From an uncultured Woeseia sp. (GTDB lineage: Bacteria; Pseudomonadota; Gammaproteobacteria; Steroidobacterales; Woeseiaceae), in contig CALALV010000084.1 of the NCBI GenBank assembly GCA_937925605.1, positions 1 to 29,389 on the forward strand: 29,389 bases of DNA, given 5' to 3'. The position numbers were made by a program, and so were the translations under genes. Shown here in pieces: positions 13,931 through 21,171 of the stretch. The notes under the pieces are model-generated. The model had not been told where the DNA came from and did not search any database. It worked only from the letters and a program-made list of their open reading frames with translations. Position 1 is the stretch's first letter. Every line of letters begins with the position of its first letter.

Positions 13931-15459
13931 CGCAGGTTGATGCGGGTGGCGTCGAAGCGTTCGCGCAGCCCGTCGCGCTGCTCGCGCCAGCGCTCGAGCG
14001 CGGCGAGCAGGGCGGCGTCGCCCGGTTTGAAGGCACGGTCCGGCCGGGCCTCGAGCCAGTCGCGGCGCATCCACTCTATGTAGTAGCCGGTCGCGTCGAG
14101 GAAAAACGTGCGTTCGCGGCCGGGCGGCGGCGCGCCGGTGTCGAACAGCAGGCGCAGCTGCTGCCCGGGGTAGGTCACGACGTAGTCCTCGTCGCGCTGC
14201 GCGAGCGCGAGTTCCGCCTCGCGATGATGCGCTCCTTCAGCATCCGTGATCGCCACGAGCGGGATGCGCTCGAACTCGCCGACCCCGGCCAGCGTCGCGA
14301 GCGCGACCCGGTCGATGCGCCAGTTGTCGCTGACGAAATCGAGCCTGAGCGCCAGCACGCCGCCGTCCGTAGCTGGCAACTCGACCGCGATGTCCTGCCA
14401 GGCGATCGGGCCGGTATCGTCCAGCGCGGCCACCTCGCGCCAGCGGCCGTCCCGGCGCACGGAGATCCTGAGGCCCATGCGGTCGCGGTACCAGCGCGCC
14501 AGCTGCCAGCGCGCGTACAGCCCGTCGAGATCGCGCCCGAGCCAGTCGAGCGCACGGAATCCCTGGCCTTTGAGCATGACGTCGTACAGCAGTACGGTGT
14601 TCAGCAGGCTGTTGCGCAGGCGCAGCACGGCGACCGCGCCCGCGTCCGGGCTCGCCGGGAACTCGAGCACGATGCTGTCGCGGAAGTCGTCCGCGCCGAG
14701 CGCCGCCAGCCGCGCCGCGGGCGTTTCCCACGCCTGGCCGTCGACGTCGGCCAGTTCGGCCAGCACGTCGCGACCGCTGTTGTCGATCGCGCTCGCCGGG
14801 GTCCGCAGCCCGTGCACGATCAGCGCGCGACCCTCGCCGTCACGCATGACCGTGTAGCCCGGGTCGTGTTCGACGGCGAGCAGGCCGACCTGGTTGATGT
14901 AGTGAGTCTCGAGCGCTTCGTTGCGCATCTCCAGCGCGACCCGGCCGGCCGACTGCCCGGAAATGCCGAGACGGTCCAGGTCACGCGCCTCGAAGCCGGG
15001 CGCGATGCTGTAGGAGAACGACTCGGCCTCCAGGACCGGCTCGTCACCTTCCAGCGAGTAGGTCGTCGGGCAGGAACCGAAGATGGCCTTCAGCACGCCC
15101 AGCCCGACGACCGTGCCGCCGGCCGTCGCGCCCGTCGAGGCAACGGCCGTCGTGCCCTTCGCCACCGGCGTGCTGAACGACTCCATCGCGGCGATGTCGT
15201 CGAGCGGCAGCTCGGTGACACGCTGGTCTTCCTTGAGCACGAGGTCGTAGCGCACCCCGTCGCCGACGACGCGGTCGTCGAGGACCGTCAGTCCGTCGGC
15301 AAACACGACGGTCGAGCCGTCCACGAGGTGTGCCTTGACCGGTGAGCGGACCACGAGCGGCTTCTCCCCCTCGGTGGCTACCGGCTCCACCTCGAGGGTT
15401 CGCACCGTGATCGCGCAGGCCGTCAGCACCAGCAGGGCCAGGGCGAGAAGAGCGCGCAT
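13927..15459 (-). CDS. Large predicted lipoprotein of unknown function (510 aa)
   Basis: The product has a textbook lipoprotein signal (LLALALLVLTAC, Cys 15). The mature protein opens with 'AHLVDGSTVVFADGL' and 'LDDIAAME', a pattern seen in beta-rich proteins that display or sense surface material, followed by a glycine-rich hydrophobic stretch near 105-125 ('GATAGGTVVGLGVLKAIFG') and 'SCPTTYSLEGDEPVLEAES'. Similar 'SCPT.Y..DG' segments occur in uncharacterised proteins of several phyla; I know no function for them. The centre and end are mixed, with jelly-roll-like strands ('VALDDTGPIAWQDIAVELP'). The leader lacks a clear ribosome site other than GGAATAA, which lies in a 17-base repeat of the pirin 3' end. 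It is translationally coupled to the 154-residue lipoprotein. Confidence 0.75.
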   Translation of the reverse strand: MRALLALALLVLTACAITVRTLEVEPVATEGEKPLVVRSPVKAHLVDGSTVVFADGLTVLDDRVVGDGVRYDLVLKEDQRVTELPLDDIAAMESFSTPVAKGTTAVASTGATAGGTVVGLGVLKAIFGSCPTTYSLEGDEPVLEAESFSYSIAPGFEARDLDRLGISGQSAGRVALEMRNEALETHYINQVGLLAVEHDPGYTVMRDGEGRALIVHGLRTPASAIDNSGRDVLAELADVDGQAWETPAARLAALGADDFRDSIVLEFPASPDAGAVAVLRLRNSLLNTVLLYDVMLKGQGFRALDWLGRDLDGLYARWQLARWYRDRMGLRISVRRDGRWREVAALDDTGPIAWQDIAVELPATDGGVLALRLDFVSDNWRIDRVALATLAGVGEFERIPLVAITDAEGAHHREAELALAQRDEDYVVTYPGQQLRLLFDTGAPPPGRERTFFLDATGYYIEWMRRDWLEARPDRAFKPGDAALLAALERWREQRDGLRERFDATRINLR

Positions 15460-15467
15460 GTGTTGTT

Positions 15468-15484
15468 GTTATTCCGGCAGCGGA
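15468..15484 (-). repeat. 17-bp direct repeat, copy A (leader of the 510-aa lipoprotein)
   Basis: GTTATTCCGGCAGCGGA occurs here and, identically, at 15536-15552. This copy lies 8 bases upstream of the lipoprotein start and 68 bases from the other copy. Confidence 0.8.
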
Positions 15485-15535
15485 GACTGCTTTCAGTCTG
15501 GCAGATTCCGCTGTGTTTCGCCGAAAATTCTGTGC

Positions 15536-15552
15536 GTTATTCCGGCAGCGGA
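15536..15552 (-). repeat. 17-bp direct repeat, copy B (3' end of the pirin gene)
   Basis: The same 17 bases as at 15468-15484. Here they encode the last residues of pirin (PLPE and the stop codon), so this is the probable source copy. Confidence 0.8.
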
Positions 15553-16445
15553 ATGTACTCCCGGTCGTCCCCGGGGATCGTCGCAAAGCGGCCCTCGCGC
15601 CAGTCCGCCTTCGCCTGCTCGATGCGCTCGCGGCTCGACGAGACGAAGTTCCACCAGATGTGCCGCGCGCCGAGCGGCGCGCCGCCGATGACCATGACGT
15701 GACTGTCGCGCAAGGCGGCGATCGACAGACCCCGGCCAGTGCCGGCGACCGCCATCGTGCCCTCGGTGTAGTCGTGGCCGGCCAGGCGCACACTGCCGCC
15801 GACCACGTAGGCCGCGAGCTCCTCGACCGCGCCGGGCGGCAAGTCCAGTTCCGCGCCGGCGGTCAGCCGCAGCTCGAGGTACAGGGTCGGCGAGTAACAC
15901 GGAACGGGCGAGCGCTCGCCGAACGCCTCGCCCATGATCACGCGTACATCCGCACCGTCGCGTTCGATGCCCGGCAGGCTGTCTGCCGCGATGTGCTCGA
16001 AGGCCGGCGCGCGCTCCTCGTCGCCGGCCGGCAGCGCGATCCACGACTGGATGCCGTGCAGCCGCGACACCTCGTCGAGGTCCTCGCCGGGGCGCTCCGA
16101 GTGCACGATGCCGCTGCCCGCGGTCATCAGGTTGACGGCCCCGGGCCGGATCAGCTGTTCGACGCCGAGGCTGTCGCGATGCATCAGCTGGCCCTCGAAC
16201 AGGTAGGTGATCGTCGCGAGCCCGATGTGCGGATGCGGACGCACGTTGATGCCTTCGCCGGCCGGCAACTCCGCCGGCCCCATGTGATCGAAGAAAATGA
16301 ACGGGCCGACCATGCGCCGGCGGCTCGCCGGGAGGATGCGCCGGACCTCGAATCCGCCGAGGTCGCGCGGCCGCGCGTGGATCGCGAGGTCGATCGCGCC
16401 GTCCGTGGCCTGGCAGCGCGGGTCGGGGGCAGTACGGTAGCTCAT
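15537..16445 (-). CDS. Pirin family protein
   Basis: The 302-residue product is a bicupin of the pirin family. The N-terminal cupin has all four metal ligands: His 71 and His 73 in RPHPHIG, His 115 and Glu 117 in SGIVHSE; 'ITYLFEGQLMHRDS' and 'MVGPFIFFDHMGP' are family signatures. Bacterial pirins include quercetin 2,3-dioxygenases (YhhW type) and proteins that bind and modulate metabolic enzymes; which applies here is not clear. The ATG at 16445 follows GGAGGAAAC, a strong ribosome site. It is divergent from the Bax-type gene with 110 bases between them. Length and motifs are normal; cytoplasmic. Confidence 0.95.
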   Translation of the reverse strand: MSYRTAPDPRCQATDGAIDLAIHARPRDLGGFEVRRILPASRRRMVGPFIFFDHMGPAELPAGEGINVRPHPHIGLATITYLFEGQLMHRDSLGVEQLIRPGAVNLMTAGSGIVHSERPGEDLDEVSRLHGIQSWIALPAGDEERAPAFEHIAADSLPGIERDGADVRVIMGEAFGERSPVPCYSPTLYLELRLTAGAELDLPPGAVEELAAYVVGGSVRLAGHDYTEGTMAVAGTGRGLSIAALRDSHVMVIGGAPLGARHIWWNFVSSSRERIEQAKADWREGRFATIPGDDREYIPLPE

Positions 16446-16555
16446 GTTTCCTCCGCAAATCAGGCAGGTAGTGCGGGACCCGCAGCTGCCCGCAGGAACT
16501 CGCCGGCCGAGCGGTTATCCTATACGCGGGCACCGTCACCTGGAAATTCCGCCGG

Positions 16556-17314
16556 ATGAGCGAACCGCGGACCGACACATCGAGCCGCCACGCGCGGCTG
16601 TCAGCGCTGCTGCTGTTCGTGGCGGGCACGACGCTGCTTGCCACCTGGGAGAAGCCGCACCCCGGCGCCGTCGACCTGCCGCGGCTGCCGACCGGCGACA
16701 TCGCGGCCCGCAAGGCGGCCTTCTTCGAGTTCCTGCGCCCCGTCGTCCGGCATCACAACGAGCGCATCCTCGAAGAACGGGAATTCGTGCTGTCGCTGGC
16801 CGGGCGCGACAAACTCGGCTGGCTCGAGCGCCGCCGCTTTGCAAGGCTGGCGCAGCGCTACGCCGTCGACCTCGAAAACCTCGACTACGACAGCGCCTAC
16901 GAGCTGCTGCGGCGCCGCGTCGACATCGTCCCGCCGGCCCTGGTGCTGATCCAGGCGGCGAAGGAGTCGGGCTGGGGCCGCTCGCGGTTTGCCCGGCAGG
17001 GCAACGCGCTGTTCGGCGAGTGGTGCTTCAGCGAGGGCTGCGGCATGGTGCCGGGCCGGCGCGCGCCGGGCCGCAGTCACGAGGTGCGCGCGTTCGCGAC
17101 GGTGCACGACGCGGTCGGCAGTTACATGGACAACCTGAACAGTCACCGCAGCTACCGCGAACTGCGGCTCGCCCGCCAGGAAATGCGTGAACAGGGCGAG
17201 GAGCTGTCCGCGCTGGGCCTCGCCGCGCACCTGTCGCGCTACTCGGAGCGCGGCCGCGCCTACGTCCAGGAAATCCGCGCGATGATCCTGCAGAACGGGC
17301 TCGAGGACGACTGA
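16556..17314 (+). CDS. Bax-type glucosaminidase domain protein
   Basis: The 252-residue product has a single N-terminal hydrophobic segment (residues about 14-30) that should anchor it in the inner membrane or be cleaved, then a glucosaminidase-type domain (PF01832-like). Motifs match the Bax family: 'KAAFFEFLRPVVRHHNERIL' near 53-72, 'RVDIVPPALVLIQAAKESGWGRSRFA' near 121-146 with catalytic Glu 137, 'GNALFGEWCF', and a C-terminal 'LSRYSERG.AYV.EI..MI'. Such enzymes cut the glycan backbone of peptidoglycan between N-acetylglucosamine and the next sugar. The stop is followed by one base and then the GTG of a deacetylase gene, so the pair is probably co-transcribed and both act on envelope glycan. 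Confidence 0.92.
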   Translation: MSEPRTDTSSRHARLSALLLFVAGTTLLATWEKPHPGAVDLPRLPTGDIAARKAAFFEFLRPVVRHHNERILEEREFVLSLAGRDKLGWLERRRFARLAQRYAVDLENLDYDSAYELLRRRVDIVPPALVLIQAAKESGWGRSRFARQGNALFGEWCFSEGCGMVPGRRAPGRSHEVRAFATVHDAVGSYMDNLNSHRSYRELRLARQEMREQGEELSALGLAAHLSRYSERGRAYVQEIRAMILQNGLEDD

Positions 17315-17315
17315 C

Positions 17316-18338
17316 GTGCGATCCGCCGTGTGCCTGCTGCTGCTGCTCGCGGGGCTCGCCCGCGCCGACGATCACGCCGTGATCCTGATTTACCACCACG
17401 TCGCGGAGGACACGCCGGCGAGCACCAGCGTGACCCCGGCGCGTTTCGCGGCGCAGCTCGAGTGGTTGGCCGACCACGACTACCGGGTGCTGCCGCTACC
17501 CGAAGTGCTCGACGCGCTCGCCGAGCGCCGCGCGTTGCCACCGAACAGCGTGGCGCTGACTTTCGACGATGCCTACCTGTCCGTGTACAACATCGCGCGC
17601 CCGATGCTCGAGGCGCGCGGCTGGCCGTACAGCGTGTTCGTCAGCACCGAGTTCATCGACAAGGGCTACGGCAACTACGTCAGCTGGCCGCAGCTCAGGC
17701 GCATGGCCGAGCAGGGCGCGACGATCGGCAACCACGGCGTGCGCCACCAGTCCGCGCTGACCCGCCTGCGCGGCGAGTCGAAAGCCGACTGGCTCGAACG
17801 CTTCCGCCTCGACGCGCTGCAGGCGCAGGAACGCATCAGCGCCGAGACCGGGCAGGTGCCGCAGATCTACGCCTGGCCTTACGGCGAGTACAACGCAGAG
17901 GTCGAGGCGGTGATCGCCGAGCTCGGCTGGTACGGGCTCGGCCAGCAGTCGGGCGCGGCCGGCTACGACGCGCCGACGACCTCGGTGCCGCGCTTCCCGA
18001 TCGCGACGAACTACGCGGACGAGGCCGACTTCGCGCTGCGCGTGCGCGCCGAGCCGCTGCCCGTACGCATACTGGACGCGCCGGAGCGCCTGCTCGACAG
18101 TGGCGACCCGCCGCCTCTGCTGCGCTTCCGGCTCGACGACGGGCCGTTCCGCAGCGGGGCGGTCAATTGCTACGACAGTCGCGGGGAGCGCCTCGAACTC
18201 GCGAGCGACGGGTCACGGCTGTCGATCCAGTCGCCGACCCCGCTCGGCCGCGGGCGCGCGAAGTACACCTGCACGGCGCCGCACCGGGACAAGCCCGGCG
18301 TGTTCGGCTGGTACAGCCACCTCTGGATCGTGCGCTAG
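17316..18338 (+). CDS. Polysaccharide deacetylase (NodB domain), secreted
   Basis: The 340-residue product has a signal peptide (AVCLLLLLAGLARA) and a NodB-type deacetylase domain: TFDDA near 82-86 (Asp 84 is the catalytic base and Asp 85 a metal ligand), NHGVRH at 139-144 (His 140 and His 144 bind the metal), and 'AWPYGEYN' near 185-192. It resembles the deacetylase half of PgaB, which removes acetyl groups from poly-N-acetylglucosamine; the other half of PgaB is absent. The last 90 residues form a separate beta-rich domain with two cysteines (NCYD and YTCT) that could be disulfide-linked. The GTG start is one base after the upstream stop. It is convergent with the MoaD-like gene, 18 bases away. 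Substrate (peptidoglycan or exopolysaccharide) is not settled. Confidence 0.9.
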   Translation: MRSAVCLLLLLAGLARADDHAVILIYHHVAEDTPASTSVTPARFAAQLEWLADHDYRVLPLPEVLDALAERRALPPNSVALTFDDAYLSVYNIARPMLEARGWPYSVFVSTEFIDKGYGNYVSWPQLRRMAEQGATIGNHGVRHQSALTRLRGESKADWLERFRLDALQAQERISAETGQVPQIYAWPYGEYNAEVEAVIAELGWYGLGQQSGAAGYDAPTTSVPRFPIATNYADEADFALRVRAEPLPVRILDAPERLLDSGDPPPLLRFRLDDGPFRSGAVNCYDSRGERLELASDGSRLSIQSPTPLGRGRAKYTCTAPHRDKPGVFGWYSHLWIVR

Positions 18339-18356
18339 CGAAGCCCCTGCCCGCGG

Positions 18357-18653
18357 TCAGCCGCCCGAGATCGCGCCGATGATCATGAACGGCTCGCGCC
18401 CGCTCGCGACCGCCTCCGGCAGTTCGTCGTCCGGCGAGTCGTGCGTGATGTCCCGCCCGTCCGCGTAGAATCGCACCTTCGGCCGCCGCCTGTGCGTCAC
18501 GTGCTCGCGGATCGTGCCCTTGAGCATCGGGTAGCGGGCCTCGAGCGCGTCGATGACGGCGCGCGGCGTAGCAGGGCCCTCCACGTCGAGTTCCACTTCG
18601 CGTTCGGCGCGCGCGAGCGTCTGCAGGTGGAACGGCAGCACGACGCGGATCAT
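18357..18653 (-). CDS. MoaD/ThiS-like ubiquitin-fold protein ending in Gly-Gly
   Basis: The 98-residue product has the beta-grasp pattern of MoaD/ThiS: an opening strand 'IRVVLPFHLQTLA', 'VELDVEGP', a helix 'PRAVIDALEARYP', a long loop 'RRRPKVRFYADGRDI' and a C-terminus '...MIIGAISGG'. The final Gly-Gly is the chemical handle that E1-like enzymes adenylate, leading to a thiocarboxylate (sulfur transfer) or to a protein conjugate. The start (ATG at 18653) overlaps the stop of the BNR propeller gene by four bases, so the two are translationally coupled. This version, with a longer loop than MoaD proper and an 'AISGG' tail, belongs to a small-modifier-like subgroup often annotated 'MoaD/ThiS family' and rarely studied. 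It lies downstream of an E1-like gene on the same strand. Confidence 0.85.
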   Translation of the reverse strand: MIRVVLPFHLQTLARAEREVELDVEGPATPRAVIDALEARYPMLKGTIREHVTHRRRPKVRFYADGRDITHDSPDDELPEAVASGREPFMIIGAISGG

Positions 18654-19837
18654 CGGATCGTCTGCACCTCGACGGACAGCACGGCCGGCAGGTCGCGCAC
18701 GATCGCCTGCCAGTGGTCGCCCGAGTCGTTCGACGCGTAGACCTGCCCGCCGGTCGTGCCGAAGTAGACGCCGCCGGGATCCGCTTCGTCCGTCGCCATC
18801 GCGTCGCGCAGCACGTTCACGTAGCAGTGCTCCTGCGGCAGGCCCTCGGTCAGCGCCTCCCAGTCCTCGCCGCCCGTGCGGCTGCGGTAGACGCGCAGCT
18901 TGCCCTCGGGCGGGTAGTGCAGCGAATCGCTCTCGATCGGTACGACGTAGATCGTCTCCGGTTCGTGCGGGTGCACCGCGATGGGGAAACCGAAGTCCGA
19001 GGGCAGGTTGCCGCTGACCTCGCGCCAGGAGTCGCCGCCGTCGTCCGAGCGCATGACGTCCCAGTGCTTCTGCATGAACAGCGTGTCGGGATTCTTCGGA
19101 TGGATCGCGATGCGGTGCACGCAGTGGCCGACCTCGGCGGTCGGGTCGGGAATGTATTCCGAGTGCAGGCCCTGGTTGATCGGCTTCCAGCTCTTGCCGC
19201 CGTCCTCGGAGCGGAACGTGCCCGCCGCCGAAATGGCGCAGAAGATGCGCTGCTCGTTTTCCGGATCCAGCACGATCGTGTGCAGGCACATGCCGCCGGC
19301 GCCCGGCGCCCAGTTCGGCCCGGACTCGTGACCGCGCAGGCCCGCGAGTTCCTGCCAGGTCCGGCCGCCGTCCGTGGTCCTGAACAGCGCCGCGTCCTCG
19401 ACGCCCGCGTAGCAGGTGTCGGGATCGCCGAGCGAGGGCTCCAGGTGCCAGACGCGCGCGAACTCCCACGGGTGTTGCGTGCCGTCGTACCACTGGTGCG
19501 TCGTCAGCGGCTTGCCGGTCTCCCGCGACGTGTCGTAGACGAACATGTTGCTCTTGCCCTGCGGCATGCCGGTTTCGGCCGCCTTGCTGACGGCCTCGTC
19601 CTCGCCGGGCTGCGACCAGGTCCGGCCGCCGTCGTCCGAGCGCTGGATGATCTGCCCGAACCAGCTGGAGCTCTGCGACGCGTAGATGCGGTCCGGGTCT
19701 GCCGGCGAGCCTTTCAGGTGGTAGATCTCCCAGCCCGCGAAGTGCGGCCCGTCGACCTTCCACTTCTTGCGCTTGCCGTCGGAGCTCAGGATGAAGGCGC
19801 CCTTGCGGGTGCCGACGAGTACACGGATGGCGGTCAC
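18650..19837 (-). CDS. BNR-repeat beta-propeller (sialidase/sortilin-like)
   Basis: The 395-residue product consists of six BNR/Asp-box copies that mark a beta-propeller: RSDDGGRTW, RTTDGGRTW, RSEDGGKSW, RSDDGGDSW, RSRTGGEDW and a worn ASNDSGDHW. These fold into blades as in sialidases, Vps10/sortilin and the 'WD40/YVTN/BNR-like' proteins. The catalytic arginines of a true sialidase cannot be confirmed, and there is no signal peptide: the protein begins directly with 'TAIRVLVGTRKGAFIL', so it is predicted cytoplasmic, unlike secreted sialidases. The GTG start follows AAGGAG at 7 bases. It overlaps the MoaD-like gene by ATGA, which suggests a joint role; the propeller may bind or be a target of the modifier. 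Enzymatic function unknown. Confidence 0.85.
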   Translation of the reverse strand: MTAIRVLVGTRKGAFILSSDGKRKKWKVDGPHFAGWEIYHLKGSPADPDRIYASQSSSWFGQIIQRSDDGGRTWSQPGEDEAVSKAAETGMPQGKSNMFVYDTSRETGKPLTTHQWYDGTQHPWEFARVWHLEPSLGDPDTCYAGVEDAALFRTTDGGRTWQELAGLRGHESGPNWAPGAGGMCLHTIVLDPENEQRIFCAISAAGTFRSEDGGKSWKPINQGLHSEYIPDPTAEVGHCVHRIAIHPKNPDTLFMQKHWDVMRSDDGGDSWREVSGNLPSDFGFPIAVHPHEPETIYVVPIESDSLHYPPEGKLRVYRSRTGGEDWEALTEGLPQEHCYVNVLRDAMATDEADPGGVYFGTTGGQVYASNDSGDHWQAIVRDLPAVLSVEVQTIR

Positions 19838-19926
19838 GGCAGGTCTCCTTGTGCTTTTCTTGTCGCGGGTGGGACTGCGCTACCCCTCATTGTCGTACGG
19901 GAAGCGAGGATTTCCACCTCGCGACG

Positions 19927-19957
19927 AAAAAAAACGGCGGCCGCGGCTCAGGCCCCG
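19927..19957 (-). terminator. Rho-independent terminator after the E1-like gene
   Basis: On the minus strand a GC stem (19957-19951 against 19942-19935, seven pairs with one bulged base) is followed by eight T residues (19934-19927). The loop contains the stop codon of the E1-like gene. A second 6-bp hairpin (GCGAGG/CCTCGC, 19904-19922) follows without a T-run. Confidence 0.55.
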
Positions 19958-21048
19958 ACGTATTTCGCATACACGCCGCGCGCGACGGCCACGTCGTCCG
20001 TGCCCTTGACGATCGCGCGGCCGTCCGGGAACAGCGTGATCTCCCAGTTCTTATTCCCTTCGGTTATGAAGGCACGCAGCATGAACGGGTTCGCGCGCAC
20101 CTCGCCGTGCGCGGCGAGCCGGGCGGCCAGGCCGTCGAGGTCGATCCCGTGCTGCTGCTGGCGGTGCCGGAGCTGCACCGCGTTGCGGCCGCACAGCGAC
20201 GCGGCGCTGGAGCCGGACTTGCCTTCGAGATAGTCGAAGCGCCGCTGGCCGCAGCACGGGCATTCGCCCGCCCGCCAGGCGTCCGCCACGTCGAGCTGCA
20301 GGTACGCGTTCGCCCACAGGTCGACATTGAGCAACTTGCGGCCCACGAGTTCGTAATTGCCGGTCAGTATCTTCAAAGCCTCTGCCGCCTCGGCGTTGGC
20401 AACGAGCCCGACCAGCGGACCGACCACGCCGACCGTGTCGCAGGTCGGGCTCATGCCGGGCGGCGGCGCTTCCTCGAACAGGCAGCGGAAGCAGGGCGTC
20501 GCCCGGCTGCCGCCGGGCAGCGTTTCCCAGGCCGCGTCGCCGTCCGCCGTGTGCGGCAGGATCGCGAGCGCCATGCCGCTCGTGCCGACCGCGCCGCCGT
20601 AGACGTAGGGCAGGCCGTGGTGCACGGCGCAGTCGTTGGCGAGGTAGCGGGTTTCGAAGTTGTCGAGGCCGTCGACGAGCAGGTCCGCGCCGGCGGCGAG
20701 TTGCGCGATGTTCGACGCGTTGATGTCGTCGACGACCGCGGTGACGGTCACCTGCGAGTTGATCTTCGCGAGCTTGCGCTTCGCGGCCTCGGCCTTCGGC
20801 AGCGCGTCGGCGACGTCCGACTCGTCGAACAGCACCTGCCGCTGCAGGTTGGTCAGCTCGACGAAGTCGCGATCGGCGATGACCAGGTGCCCCACCCCCG
20901 CCCGCGCCAGCATGTCGGCCACCACGCTGCCGAGTGCGCCGCAGCCGAGCACGAGCACGGTGGACTCGCGGAGCCGCCGCTGGCCGGCCTCGCCGAAACC
21001 GGCGAGCAGCATCTGGCGGTGATAGCGGGACAGGTCGGCATCGCTCAT
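19948..21048 (-). CDS. ThiF/MoeB/HesA family E1-like adenylyltransferase
   Basis: This 366-residue enzyme adenylates the C-terminal glycine of a ubiquitin-fold partner. Visible: ATP-binding GCGALGS at 35-41; the 'DRDFVELTNLQRQ' segment at 59-71 (Asp, Asn and Arg that bind ATP); Lys 85/90 region; 'DGLDNFETRYLAND'; a zinc site from CFRC (186, 189) and CPCC (263-266); and the candidate catalytic Cys 203 in SPTCDTVG. The last 90 residues ('RNAVQLR', 'ITLFPDGRAIVKGTDD') form the C-terminal extension found in many MoeB/ThiF-type proteins. The start at 21048 follows GAGGTG at 6 bases; the frame reaches 21102 without a ribosome site. It may serve molybdopterin or thiamin synthesis or the MoaD-like protein next door; only 110 bases, but also a terminator, separate it from the propeller gene. 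Confidence 0.92.
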   Translation of the reverse strand: MSDADLSRYHRQMLLAGFGEAGQRRLRESTVLVLGCGALGSVVADMLARAGVGHLVIADRDFVELTNLQRQVLFDESDVADALPKAEAAKRKLAKINSQVTVTAVVDDINASNIAQLAAGADLLVDGLDNFETRYLANDCAVHHGLPYVYGGAVGTSGMALAILPHTADGDAAWETLPGGSRATPCFRCLFEEAPPPGMSPTCDTVGVVGPLVGLVANAEAAEALKILTGNYELVGRKLLNVDLWANAYLQLDVADAWRAGECPCCGQRRFDYLEGKSGSSAASLCGRNAVQLRHRQQQHGIDLDGLAARLAAHGEVRANPFMLRAFITEGNKNWEITLFPDGRAIVKGTDDVAVARGVYAKYVGA

Positions 21049-21171
21049 CGGTACACCTCGCGGAGCGAACAGTAGCACGCCGGCAGCGCGCCGCCGTTTC
21101 ATCCCGTGGGTTGCCGCGGCAGCGCCGCAGGCGCTCTGCTAGCGTAGCCGTGTCCCGCGCAAGGAATCCGC

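Noticed and set aside
13924..15345. A 473-codon plus-strand open frame
   Set aside because: Antisense to the 510-residue lipoprotein, whose signal peptide, lipobox and ATGA coupling support the minus strand.
18713..20233. A 506-codon plus-strand open frame
   Set aside because: Antisense to the BNR propeller with its six Asp boxes; it crosses a terminator and the E1-like gene end.
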